DNA of 51,165 bases from Gammaproteobacteria bacterium (GTDB lineage: Bacteria > Pseudomonadota > Gammaproteobacteria > PIWD01), in the NCBI GenBank assembly GCA_003354005.1, contig PIWD01000006.1:1-51165 (forward strand). Reading direction: 5' to 3'. Below, in pieces: positions 5,890 through 14,053 of this stretch. Each line of letters begins with the position of its first letter. Position 1 is the first letter of the stretch. A program made the translations under genes and the position numbers. The notes beneath the pieces were generated by a model. The model searched no databases. It was not told the origin of the DNA and worked only from the letters and a program-made list of their open reading frames with translations.

Positions 5890-8457
5890 TTATCCCCTAA
5901 AGAGCGCTGGATACTTCTTGACGAGCTCTTGTGCTTCTTGTCTTTTTCTTTGCAATCTATCTCTGTGACTATGCATATCATCAATTCTGGTATCAAGTTC
6001 ACGTCGTTGAACAAAGATTCCTTTCAAGCAAGCTCTGTCTAAATCTTTGGCACGACTACTCTCTATAAGTACAGTATCGCGCACCCAACAAGCAATCGCG
6101 GTAGCCATGATCAAATCGTCATTATATTCTTTCCTAGCTTGGGCTTTATGTGTTATCCACAAGAAGTTCTCCATCTCGAAGTGCAAGCGCTGGGAGCGGA
6201 TTGTTATTACCTTCCGACGAACATACTCTTCGAACTTAGCTAAGATAAGTGGCCTTGTTTTCAAACTTGTCGTAAAGCCACCGATAGTATTTGGTCGGAA
6301 TTCAGCCTCTGCCTCAGAAATGTACTTATGTGTTCCTTTGACAGAGTGATATATTTTCGGATATTTTAATTCTTTCAATTCTTTTACGACGGCTATGCCG
6401 AGTTGAGCATTTTCTACAACAACCATGCATGAGCCATATTGATGTCCTGCCATATTGATGATTTTGGCAAATTCTTCGTACTCTACTTTGCCGTAGTACT
6501 CAGCCGCTTGAGTCATAGTTTCTGACTCCATTATAACAAAGGAAGAATAATCTTTTCCGTCACCCCGAGAAACATCAGCAGCCAACAAATAAGGTTTGCC
6601 TGGTTCAAAGAATTCCCAGATCCACAAATTTTGGTCTAAACACTCTTTGTGCAAACACTTGGCTAAATCCTCTTCTTTGATTCTTTGCAAGTCACGAGCC
6701 TGAAAAACGCCGTCGCCTGAGCCGCCAAAGTCACACATAAGCTCTTGGGCGATCTGCTTATCATTCATGTCCAGTGTCATATGATCAAACCATTTCTGAT
6801 CATAGTCTGGATGCTCCCACCACATTAACTTCGTGGGGAAGAATGAACTTTCGCCTATTTCAGCTTTGTGCCAACTTTTGTGGAACCAATTACCACGCCC
6901 TTTTGGTGTCTGGTGGCCAAGAATTCCATTATAAACTACAGAATGGCACCAAAAGTCATCCGTTTCCGGTAAAGAAAAATCATACGTATAATTCTCTGAT
7001 TCTATTATCTCTTGAATTGGCAACCAAATCTGTTTTTCAGTAGTTTTCGTTGATTTGCTCCAATTCTTCAAATCGAAACTGTTCACCACGCCATTTCTAA
7101 ACCCTATTTTTTCATTAAAAATCCCAACATGTTCTTCTGATAACTCAAGACCAGCGCGCCCTAAATACGAAATCTTGTGTGCAAGAATACCAAAATTTAA
7201 AAGTAACGCCCTAACTTGCTTTCCTTGCTTTTCATCAGCAGCCGAATATACAATATTGCCATTTTTATATTTGTGTCCATTAATGAAGAATAAGCCAGCT
7301 AAAAACGATGCGATTATATTAGACGAACAATCGAACATCCGCTTGGGAATTTCTTGTGTTTTTAAATCAAACCCCATATATTCTACAAATTCAATTGAAT
7401 CTTCAAGAGAAATTATAACTCTGATTGAATCATTAAGAATTCGTGCCTTTTCCACGTCCCCTTGACTGAGGCAGAGTCCTAAGAAAAAACCCAAGTCTTC
7501 AGTAACGCGAGGCTGAATAAAAGTGCCGTTGCTTGATTTAAAATCAACCTGATCATTAGTCCCCCAGTTATTTTGTCCATAATGAACTGATACACAATCA
7601 CCTTCTTGCAAATCTTCTAACTTAAACCAATTGCACTGGCCATCCCTTTTGATCCACAACTTATGGTTCAACGAACCCTCTAATTCTGTGAAAGATGTCT
7701 TTATTTTTTTTGTTTGCACCTTGCCGTTATTATGGAACAAACAACCTTCTCTAAGCTTATCGCGACCTGCTACCATATAGGGCGTTATTTCATATGATTT
7801 TTGTTCTTCTTCATCTGACACAAAATCAGCAATTTGTCTAACGCCCACATCTGTAATAACGTATGTATCTTTCGTTACACATGACAATGCAACAATCTTC
7901 CCGCCAGTTGATATCGTAGGCTTCAATGAAGTCCAAACTTCATCCATTTTGGGGATTGACGCCGCTTCATCAATTACAAGCAAAGATAGTGATTCTGACC
8001 GACCGACATCTTCCGTCAACGGCGCCGCCTCTATCTTGGAGCGATTTGAAAGTTCGAGCGTTGTTGTATTATTTTTCGTGACACTCGCCATTTGCGAGAT
8101 CCAAGGAGGAAGGTGATCAAAGATGAGCTTCACTTTGCGCAACAAGTTAATGGCAGTTTTTTCTTTGGTTGCAACAATTACAATATTCCTAGCTTTTCTG
8201 AATATGCCCAACCAAGCAACATACGCAGACGTTACTGTAGAGATGCCGAGCTGCCGTGCTTTGAGAATAATATTGTCTTTGTTGTCTCTAAAAGAATCAA
8301 GAAGGTCTTCTTGGAAAGGGTATAATTTGAAATCAACTATCCCCCCTTTCTCAGTTGCAATTTTACAATAATTTCTAATGAAATGTTTTGGGTCTGAGCC
8401 ACAACGGATCAACTCTTTTTTTATTTGATCTTTAGTCCATCGTCGAGGAGAGGCCAT
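5890..8457 (-). CDS. 17: Terminase large subunit (T4 gp17-like) containing an intein
   Basis: The frame is 855 residues; removing a 324-residue intein (193-516) leaves 531, normal for TerL. N-extein ATPase: Walker A-like 'KARQLGIST' (66-74) and Walker B 'LLVIDEAA' (159-166). The coupling motif is split by the intein ('IVALS' / 'TPKGRGNWF'). C-extein RNase H-like nuclease acids: Asp628 in 'LLAADVSRGDG', Glu682 in 'CMVVVENAQLG' and Asp781 in 'EYNDDLIMA'. TerL pumps DNA into the prohead through the portal and cuts concatemers, so the spliced form should be the active one. The gene lies 3 bases after a possible small-subunit gene and 11 bases before portal. Function is highly confident; splicing is inferred. 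Confidence 0.96.
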   Translation of the reverse strand: MASPRRWTKDQIKKELIRCGSDPKHFIRNYCKIATEKGGIVDFKLYPFQEDLLDSFRDNKDNIILKARQLGISTVTSAYVAWLGIFRKARNIVIVATKEKTAINLLRKVKLIFDHLPPWISQMASVTKNNTTTLELSNRSKIEAAPLTEDVGRSESLSLLVIDEAASIPKMDEVWTSLKPTISTGGKIVALSCVTKDTYVITDVGVRQIADFVSDEEEQKSYEITPYMVAGRDKLREGCLFHNNGKVQTKKIKTSFTELEGSLNHKLWIKRDGQCNWFKLEDLQEGDCVSVHYGQNNWGTNDQVDFKSSNGTFIQPRVTEDLGFFLGLCLSQGDVEKARILNDSIRVIISLEDSIEFVEYMGFDLKTQEIPKRMFDCSSNIIASFLAGLFFINGHKYKNGNIVYSAADEKQGKQVRALLLNFGILAHKISYLGRAGLELSEEHVGIFNEKIGFRNGVVNSFDLKNWSKSTKTTEKQIWLPIQEIIESENYTYDFSLPETDDFWCHSVVYNGILGHQTPKGRGNWFHKSWHKAEIGESSFFPTKLMWWEHPDYDQKWFDHMTLDMNDKQIAQELMCDFGGSGDGVFQARDLQRIKEEDLAKCLHKECLDQNLWIWEFFEPGKPYLLAADVSRGDGKDYSSFVIMESETMTQAAEYYGKVEYEEFAKIINMAGHQYGSCMVVVENAQLGIAVVKELKELKYPKIYHSVKGTHKYISEAEAEFRPNTIGGFTTSLKTRPLILAKFEEYVRRKVITIRSQRLHFEMENFLWITHKAQARKEYNDDLIMATAIACWVRDTVLIESSRAKDLDRACLKGIFVQRRELDTRIDDMHSHRDRLQRKRQEAQELVKKYPALFRG
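6910..7881 (-). mobile_element. Intein in TerL with a degenerate LAGLIDADG domain
   Basis: A 324-residue insertion splits the TerL coupling motif. It begins with Cys ('CVTKDTYVITDVG', block A) and has 'GSLNHKLWI' (block B). It ends 'NGILGHQ' followed by Thr of the C-extein, so the terminal residue is Gln rather than Asn and the +1 nucleophile is Thr. The central part carries two LAGLIDADG helices, 'FLGLCLSQG' (intein 133-141) and 'LAGLFFING' (194-202). The metal-binding Asp at position 8 of each is Gln140 and Asn201. Splicing residues therefore look intact while the homing nuclease looks inactive. Boundaries are firm because the flanking TerL motif rejoins cleanly. Confidence 0.95.
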
Positions 8458-8460
8458 GCA

Positions 8461-8826
8461 TTAAAACCCGTAACCTTGTGGATTAGCTTCGGGAGCAGGA
8501 ATGTTTGTAGTTAAGGGTGCCTGGTTGTTGTTTTTGTAAATATAATCAACCTTTGTTTCACCATCCCAATCAAAAAGTTCTGGATTTCGCTCAAATAGTA
8601 ATCGGCCAGCTTCTCTTACGACACCTTCGTCATAAGCCATTTCTATATCCTGTTCCTTCGCTGCAAGACCCTGAGCGACCGCTGAGAGCCATTGGTCTGG
8701 CCGAATTCGCTGACTTTGATTTAAAAAATAAGCTTCAACCTGTTCAGCAATCTCGGTTGGGATATGTTGAGTTAACCTAGAATCAAACTCTTTTATGATA
8801 ATAGCGCGCAAGTCTTTGCGGTTCAT
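8461..8826 (-). CDS. Hypothetical protein upstream of TerL; candidate small terminase subunit
   Basis: Protein of 121 residues directly before TerL (3-base gap). It overlaps the upstream gene by an ATGA junction. The first 85 residues are helical with a basic start ('MNRKDLRAIIIKEF'). The C-terminus is Pro/Asn-rich and flexible. T4 gp16, the small terminase subunit that recognises DNA and stimulates gp17, lies just before gene 17, so position suggests this role. No helix-turn-helix or gp16 motif could be confirmed by eye, and T4 gp16 is longer (164 residues). Confidence 0.8.
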   Translation of the reverse strand: MNRKDLRAIIIKEFDSRLTQHIPTEIAEQVEAYFLNQSQRIRPDQWLSAVAQGLAAKEQDIEMAYDEGVVREAGRLLFERNPELFDWDGETKVDYIYKNNNQAPLTTNIPAPEANPQGYGF

Positions 8827-9392
8827 TTATTCCTAATTCCCTTTTGGATATTCCATGGCTCAAAATGTTTAAAGGTATCTTTTTTCGCTGTCACGTTGTC
8901 AGGCTTCTTACCTTTGGTTTGCTGCAACCAGTTTTTGATAGCACCATCTACAGTCCGCTTTTGCTCATATTCATTTTTGATGCCAGCAATTATGTAAATC
9001 TGAGTTGCTTCAACCCAAACTCTCACCCTGGATGTTGCTTGAATAAGAATGTCTGTTTCACCATTTTCTGACAATGTTAAAGCATTTTTTGTGATCTTCT
9101 TATATTCCGACTTAAGCCACTTAGCGCATTTGCCGATGGTTTCTTTTATGTCTGATTCAAAATTCTTATCATGCGCATCCTTCATGTTGATCTCGCATTG
9201 ATAATTCAAGATAAGTTTGTTACCAGAAATCTTACACTTGAACCCATCAATAATACGAGAATCCAAAATAGGATCACCCTCTTCGCGCTTCAACCCAATC
9301 TTAACTGGCTCACCGTCACTATCAAGAGCCCCATCATGACTTAACGTCATTGCTTGCGATATACCGTTTACAATTTCATACACTGTGGCCAT
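8823..9392 (-). CDS. Hypothetical protein
   Basis: Protein of 189 residues with mixed beta/alpha content and no recognised family. It opens 'MATVYEIVNGISQAM', contains 'VKIGLKREEGDPILDSR' and ends in a Lys-rich tail. It has a good Shine-Dalgarno (GGGAG, about 12 bases upstream) in a 46-base gap after the Cys-rich gene, and it begins the packaging gene run. No transmembrane span is visible. A head or packaging accessory role is possible from position only. Confidence 0.8.
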   Translation of the reverse strand: MATVYEIVNGISQAMTLSHDGALDSDGEPVKIGLKREEGDPILDSRIIDGFKCKISGNKLILNYQCEINMKDAHDKNFESDIKETIGKCAKWLKSEYKKITKNALTLSENGETDILIQATSRVRVWVEATQIYIIAGIKNEYEQKRTVDGAIKNWLQQTKGKKPDNVTAKKDTFKHFEPWNIQKGIRNK

Positions 9393-9438
9393 TTTTATAT
9401 TATTCTCCCACCTAGGTTAAATAGTTTATTTTGCAGGC

Positions 9439-9822
9439 TTATGGCTTGGAGGGTCTCCAACCTTCATTCCATCGTTCTTCTCGATCTTTCACATACCTTA
9501 CATAACATTCAAAACAACAATCAAATTTCAACATGTAAACATCATCTCTGATTTGAAAAGAATATTTGTTGCAGCAGTTACATTGTCTCTGTGTTTCTCT
9601 CTCAATAAAGTGTTTTGAAACAAAAACAAAATCATCAATTTCTATCGCTTCTTTCTGCTGGGAAAGAATGCTATCATAGCGCTTATAGAAAACTCTTGCT
9701 TGCTCAAGATGTGCTTTTTCTTTTTCTTCGCTCCACCCTTCTTTCGGGTGCCTTATCGCCTCAGCCCCAAATTTCTTTTCTATCGCTTTCTCAAGCGCTG
9801 CGATATAATCGAGCCTGCTCAT
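9439..9822 (-). CDS. Cys-rich protein with paired CxxC motifs
   Basis: Protein of 127 residues. I chose ATG at 9822 ('MSRLDYIAALEKAI') rather than 9891: it overlaps the upstream stop as ATGA, and the longer form would add a Cys/Trp-rich peptide read from the other gene's frame. Residues 1-70 are helical and charged. Cys81/83/84 and Cys102/103/106 then give two CxxC-type knuckles about 18 residues apart, a likely zinc ribbon or treble-clef site. The C-terminus is Trp/Arg-rich. No family recognised. It could bind nucleic acid or protein. Confidence 0.8.
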   Translation of the reverse strand: MSRLDYIAALEKAIEKKFGAEAIRHPKEGWSEEKEKAHLEQARVFYKRYDSILSQQKEAIEIDDFVFVSKHFIERETQRQCNCCNKYSFQIRDDVYMLKFDCCFECYVRYVKDREERWNEGWRPSKP

Positions 9823-10238
9823 TTGTTGGCAACCCAGAAAATTGCAACAGAAGTTAGAATGCCAGCAACAAACCCTCCAGCAGTCCACCACTCAGTATAA
9901 CAGTTGTTGCCAAGTGCTTTTATCTCAAGCTTCTCGATTTGCTCTTCTTTTATTTTTAGACGTTTTTCAAAAGCCTTCTCAGCAACGTCAAGCTCGATTG
10001 TTAAACCGTCGAGTTTATATTCATAAAATCTCTTCAAGCGCACTTGTTGCTGAGACAGTTTTAGTTCGCACTGTTCTTCTGTCTCCCTTTTTGATAAAAC
10101 CAATCTTGCGTTTGCCTCATGATCATAACACCAAGCCTCAAACGGAACTTCAGCACCCTTCTCGACTTTTGTAAATTTGCCATTTCCATAGGCAGGTGTA
10201 GCCATTAGCAAACAAAGCAAAAATGCCAAATACTTCAT
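9819..10238 (-). CDS. Exported coiled-coil protein with C-terminal membrane anchor; spanin-like?
   Basis: Protein of 139 residues with a clear signal peptide (1-19, 'MKYLAFLLCLLMATPAYG'). A charged, Gln/Glu/Lys-rich helical region (about 48-108) is probably a coiled coil, and one hydrophobic span lies near the C-terminus (117-136). This topology places the helix in the periplasm, anchored in the inner membrane. It lies directly downstream of an N-anchored coiled-coil protein and a holin-like protein. A lysis role resembling spanins is possible. I see no lipobox, so it is not a classic outer-membrane spanin. Function not established. Confidence 0.82.
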   Translation of the reverse strand: MKYLAFLLCLLMATPAYGNGKFTKVEKGAEVPFEAWCYDHEANARLVLSKRETEEQCELKLSQQQVRLKRFYEYKLDGLTIELDVAEKAFEKRLKIKEEQIEKLEIKALGNNCYTEWWTAGGFVAGILTSVAIFWVANK

Positions 10239-10252
10239 CTCATCTCCATTTT

Positions 10253-10642
10253 TTATTCTTCTATATATTCGAAGCCAAACTCTTCTTCTATGCGACGTTT
10301 GAGCTTCTCAGGTCTCTCTGATGATTCTTTCACTATCTCTTTTAAACGCTTTTTGTGAGCACTCTTCAATTCTTTGTTAGCTGCCGCAAATTTAGCTTCA
10401 AGTTGCACCAACGAAATCCGATATTCTCTCAAGAGTTTTTCTTTTTGAACATTCTCCTTGATTCGTGCTTCTTCAATAACTTTTAACTCTTTCCTGTGAG
10501 CGTCTTTTGAGTCTGCTAGAATCTTTTCTGCATTAGATGAATGCCTCTTGAAGAAGCCCCACATTACAAGCGAATACAACACCAAAGCTGGAACCTTCCA
10601 ATTGTGTTTCAGCCATATCCAAACTTTTTTTATTGCGGCCAT
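10253..10642 (-). CDS. N-terminally anchored coiled-coil protein; i-spanin-like topology
   Basis: Protein of 129 residues. A short basic N-terminus precedes one transmembrane span (about 15-31, 'VPALVLYSLVMWGFF'), then a long charged helix rich in Lys, Glu and Arg to the end. An N-in, C-out anchored coiled coil is the layout of inner-membrane spanins, which join the lysis pathway. It sits between the holin-like gene (3-base gap) and the exported coiled-coil gene (14-base gap). The same layout occurs in non-lysis proteins, so the role is inferred from topology and neighbours. Confidence 0.8.
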   Translation of the reverse strand: MAAIKKVWIWLKHNWKVPALVLYSLVMWGFFKRHSSNAEKILADSKDAHRKELKVIEEARIKENVQKEKLLREYRISLVQLEAKFAAANKELKSAHKKRLKEIVKESSERPEKLKRRIEEEFGFEYIEE

Positions 10643-10645
10643 GAT

Positions 10646-10876
10646 TTAATGCTTGTGTCCATGCTTCCAAGTCGCAGCTATATCTGCAAGCCCCTGGGCT
10701 CCCAGGAACAACAAGCAGACTGTGACCCAGTTTTCTGAATCAATCTTGCCGACGGCCATGAATATAGTTGCTGTGAGCCAAACCGTTAATTTTCTGGACA
10801 TCAGCTTGCCAAGAAGCTTATCCAGGAGTTTAACAGGTTTTTCTTGCTCTGTTAGATCTTTCTGCTCTTCTGCCAT
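10646..10876 (-). CDS. Small two-span membrane protein, holin-like
   Basis: Protein of 76 residues. A charged N-terminus of about 28 residues is followed by two short hydrophobic segments ('LTVWLTATIFMAVG' and 'WVTVCLLFLGAQGLADI') separated by a short polar turn, then a His/Lys tail. This size and topology match class II holins and a common family of small phage membrane proteins. It is first in a run of three membrane-protein genes. Its Shine-Dalgarno (GGGAG) lies in the 3' arm of a hairpin. No endolysin gene is next to it, so a holin function is only suggested. Confidence 0.78.
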   Translation of the reverse strand: MAEEQKDLTEQEKPVKLLDKLLGKLMSRKLTVWLTATIFMAVGKIDSENWVTVCLLFLGAQGLADIAATWKHGHKH

Positions 10877-10883
10877 TATGTGA

Positions 10884-10908
10884 TTCTCCCTGTCATAAAT
10901 AGGGAGAA
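10884..10908 (-). promoter_or_regulatory. Hairpin sequestering the Shine-Dalgarno of the holin-like gene
   Basis: An 8-bp perfect stem (TTCTCCCT / AGGGAGAA on the minus strand) with a 9-base loop fills most of the 36-base gap after the Mre11-Rad50 gene. The 3' arm contains the GGGAG Shine-Dalgarno of the next gene, ending about 9 bases before its ATG at 10876. Pairing would hide the ribosome site. No U-run follows, so it is not a standard terminator. Confidence 0.6.
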
Positions 10909-10912
10909 AAGT

Positions 10913-13900
10913 TTAACGGCTTACGTGAGCAAAACCTTTCTTTTTTTCGATTATGATTTGTTGATCCACACAATCTTTCAGTGTGTCAAGGTGGGAAATG
11001 AGGATTACTGTTTTGAAGTATGATTTGACCATGTCGAGCGTTCTGATGAAGCCCTCCATGTTTTCCTCATCTAGTGATGTGGCGGGTTCGTCCAAAATAA
11101 AGACGTCACCAACGGGCAAGCTAGTAATGCTTATTAAAGCCAAGCGAATAGCCATGGAGGCTATGCTTCTTTCCGCTCCAGACCCAGATTCAATGGGGCG
11201 AGCCTCATGTTTTGGATGCCGTATGAAAATGTTCAGCTTCTTGTCGTCAGATTCAAAGAAAATCTCAAAATCAACGATGTTGGCCAAAATTTTCGTTATT
11301 TCTTCATTTATAACCGGAAGCTTCTCTTTGATTATGTCAAATGCGATGCCGTTTGGATGACAACACGTCATAAACAAATCATACGCTGTATATTCCCTCC
11401 TTAAGTTGTCCAGCTCATCCTTCTGGTCTATAAAATGAGTTCTTTTTTGCTCTAATGAACCATGTTTCTTGTGCAAAGACACAATATCTGCTTCACATTG
11501 AGCCAATTTGTTTGTTTCTGCTTTTATCTTGACTTCTAGATTCTTTTTTTGTGTTAGATAACCAGAAAGTTGTTCAATCGCTTCTTTGTTCTCTTCAAAG
11601 CGCTTCTTCTCAGTTTGTAAATCAAGCAACTTCCTCTCATTTTGCAATAATGACGCTTTGTTTTTTTCAATTTTGACCTGAAGCTTTGCAATGTTTGCTA
11701 CAAGCGCACTTTGTTGAGCGACTAGAGTATTATATTGCCTTATATTGTCTTCGATCTCTTTTATATTTGAAGCTTCATAGTCTGCGCCCAAGTCCTCAAG
11801 TTCTTGTGCTGCTATTTTTAATGTAGATTCAGCAGAGCCCAATTTACTTTCTGCAGCGTAAGCATCCTTGATGAATTGGCAATGTGAGAACTCTGGTCCA
11901 CAAGGAACATTATCTAACAACTTTATTCTCTTTTGAATATTAGCAACTTTTGTTTGGTGAGAGTTTTTCTCATTTTTTGCTTGCAATAAGCGTCGTTTTA
12001 GTTTCTTAGCTGTTTCCTGGTTCTCAAAAGCCTCGTTTATGTCAAATTCTTCTAGAAAAACGGCAGTTTTTTCTTTCTCAAGGCGAGCTTTACGTATCTC
12101 CCTTATCCAGGCATCCCTAGACTCCTGCAGCGCCTTTAAGCGTAATTTTATAGTCTTTATTTCAGAATCAACTTCATGCACATCGATAATTTCTGAGGGG
12201 ACTGTTTGAATCAATTTTTCTGTTGCAGCCAGATCAATTCCCAAAGAATCAACAATAGCCTTATGAACACCACATCTGTTTTGATTTTCCTGTATCGAAA
12301 ACTTATGCTCTTTCAATAAAGACTCAATTTTGGATATTTCAAAATCATAATTCTTGCCTTCAAGCCGCTTCAGCGCCCCCTTTAAGTCTCTACTTTCCTC
12401 TTGAGCTAATTTGAATTTTTCTTCAAAGATAACCAAGTCCAAAAACTTAGCTAAAATCTCTTTTCTGCGAGTTGAGCGCTCCGCGATAAATGACAAAGAA
12501 CCTTCCTGGGAGGCTAAGGACGTCAGCATAAACTCTTCCAGGGTTCCAAAGTTCCTTCTTATTGCTGCATCAGTATCTTGTCTTGAAAGACCATTTAGAG
12601 CCTTTGCTTGGCCACTTTCTAAACGTTGGCCAAACAGTATATCAGTTTTAGCCTCTATCGTTTTGGCTCCCTTTAGCTTTTTTTCATATTTCTCTGAATT
12701 GCGCTTGATAATATAATCACTGCTCCCAACAGAAATGGTGACTGTACCATTTGCCCCTTGTTTATGTTCATTTATGAGATCAACATTTTTACTAAGATTC
12801 TTTGAAGGTGAATTGAAGAGCGTGTAAAGCAAACTGTCAATAATTGATGTTTTGCCAGAAAAGTTCTTTCCGAAGATTCCAACTATGCCTCTAAGTTTCC
12901 CAAAGTCTATTGAATTACCTTCTCCGAAATTGAACAGATTATCCCAATTGAAGCGCTTTAGTTTCCACCTAACATTCCTTTTTACTGTTTCCTTTTGCTC
13001 TATTTCAATATTAAATCGTTTGTTTAATTCAAGGACCTTTTCCATCGTTCTGTCTTCTACACTATGATGGCTAAGATAATCTTCTATGAGCTTCTCTTGA
13101 ATATTTGTGTCTCGCAAGTTGAATTGCTGTATTTTATTTATTGCGTTTTTTGAAGATAGCGCGGCTGAACTTTTGCTCAAAAAGGTAACAGAGGTAATAT
13201 CGAACTTGAACTTAACGGAGTCCATAACTTTTCGAACTTTGCCCAAAGGTAAATTCGTCTCAGCAATAAGACGCACCCGAGCGCCCTCTGGGAGGTTTGT
13301 TCCTTCTGGTAAAGCGCCATCTGATGTTAGATTGATCGTCACAAACGGTCGAGGGTTTTTAAAAGTTACTCTCTTAACTGAAAAATCTTGCTTATCTTTG
13401 ATATCCCAAATTAGGATCCCTTTTTCTATATCTTCTGCATGATTGAGTTGCGTGGTAGAACCTGCCCAGCGGAATCGACCTTCTGAATCTACAGATTGTT
13501 GCTTGTGGATATCACCCAAAAAGCCATAATCAAACTTATCAAAAATGGATTTACCATAATCTCCCCTTTCCATAATCCAACCAATATCTGTTCTACAGTT
13601 GTCAATTGAACCATGGAATAAAGCGATATTGATCAAATCATTGTTCGTTGGTGAGATCCAATTATCTTCATCCACAATTGATAAATGATTTAAGACAAAA
13701 TCATGCTCCAGATGTGTTTCCCCAGAATTTTTCAAAAGACATAAATTAGGATGATCTAATGCCCACACAATTGGTGATATAGCATCTTGTCGATTAGATC
13801 GAATGTTTGTATCGTGATTTCCTAGTATAACATACGTCGGAGCGATGTTCGCGAGATTATAAAGAAACTCAGAACATAACTCCACAAACTCTGGGGAGAT

Positions 13901-14053
13901 CTGTGTTTTTGTATGTGCCAGATCGCCACAATGGATGATGTAATCCACTTTTTCTTCTTTCAAAACTTCATAAAGCTGTTCGAAAACTTCCCTGTATTCA
14001 TCATGATACTTCAAGTTGAATATATGTGTATCACTTATATGAGCAAATTTCAT
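10913..14053 (-). CDS. Mre11-Rad50 (SbcD-SbcC; T4 gp47-gp46) single-chain fusion
   Basis: One uninterrupted frame of 1046 residues holds both subunits of the recombination nuclease. Residues 1 to about 340 are Mre11/SbcD: 'SDTH' (Asp8, His10), 'GDLAH' (Asp44), 'GNHD' (78-81), 'FHGS' (His147) and 'GDIH' (Asp181, His183), the metal-binding phosphoesterase set. Residues from about 365 are Rad50/SbcC: P-loop 'GKNFSGKT' (395-402), coiled coils, a hook with Cys718 and Cys725, signature 'SGSGAERS' (956-963), Walker B 'VFILDEPA' and 'LISHLD' (His1021). In T4 these are separate proteins that resect DNA ends for recombination-dependent replication. The gene overlaps the primase gene by 23 bases. Confidence 0.95.
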   Translation of the reverse strand: MKFAHISDTHIFNLKYHDEYREVFEQLYEVLKEEKVDYIIHCGDLAHTKTQISPEFVELCSEFLYNLANIAPTYVILGNHDTNIRSNRQDAISPIVWALDHPNLCLLKNSGETHLEHDFVLNHLSIVDEDNWISPTNNDLINIALFHGSIDNCRTDIGWIMERGDYGKSIFDKFDYGFLGDIHKQQSVDSEGRFRWAGSTTQLNHAEDIEKGILIWDIKDKQDFSVKRVTFKNPRPFVTINLTSDGALPEGTNLPEGARVRLIAETNLPLGKVRKVMDSVKFKFDITSVTFLSKSSAALSSKNAINKIQQFNLRDTNIQEKLIEDYLSHHSVEDRTMEKVLELNKRFNIEIEQKETVKRNVRWKLKRFNWDNLFNFGEGNSIDFGKLRGIVGIFGKNFSGKTSIIDSLLYTLFNSPSKNLSKNVDLINEHKQGANGTVTISVGSSDYIIKRNSEKYEKKLKGAKTIEAKTDILFGQRLESGQAKALNGLSRQDTDAAIRRNFGTLEEFMLTSLASQEGSLSFIAERSTRRKEILAKFLDLVIFEEKFKLAQEESRDLKGALKRLEGKNYDFEISKIESLLKEHKFSIQENQNRCGVHKAIVDSLGIDLAATEKLIQTVPSEIIDVHEVDSEIKTIKLRLKALQESRDAWIREIRKARLEKEKTAVFLEEFDINEAFENQETAKKLKRRLLQAKNEKNSHQTKVANIQKRIKLLDNVPCGPEFSHCQFIKDAYAAESKLGSAESTLKIAAQELEDLGADYEASNIKEIEDNIRQYNTLVAQQSALVANIAKLQVKIEKNKASLLQNERKLLDLQTEKKRFEENKEAIEQLSGYLTQKKNLEVKIKAETNKLAQCEADIVSLHKKHGSLEQKRTHFIDQKDELDNLRREYTAYDLFMTCCHPNGIAFDIIKEKLPVINEEITKILANIVDFEIFFESDDKKLNIFIRHPKHEARPIESGSGAERSIASMAIRLALISITSLPVGDVFILDEPATSLDEENMEGFIRTLDMVKSYFKTVILISHLDTLKDCVDQQIIIEKKKGFAHVSR

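Noticed and set aside
9823-9891. Longer start for the Cys-rich 127-residue protein
   Set aside because: The extra 23 residues are read from inside the upstream gene and are Cys/Trp-rich by frame shadowing; ATG 9822 makes a normal ATGA overlap.
10198-10238. Lipoprotein signal (o-spanin lipobox) at the start of the exported coiled-coil protein
   Set aside because: The only Cys in the signal region is at residue 9, inside the hydrophobic core and without a lipobox; cleavage after 'PAYG' is more likely.
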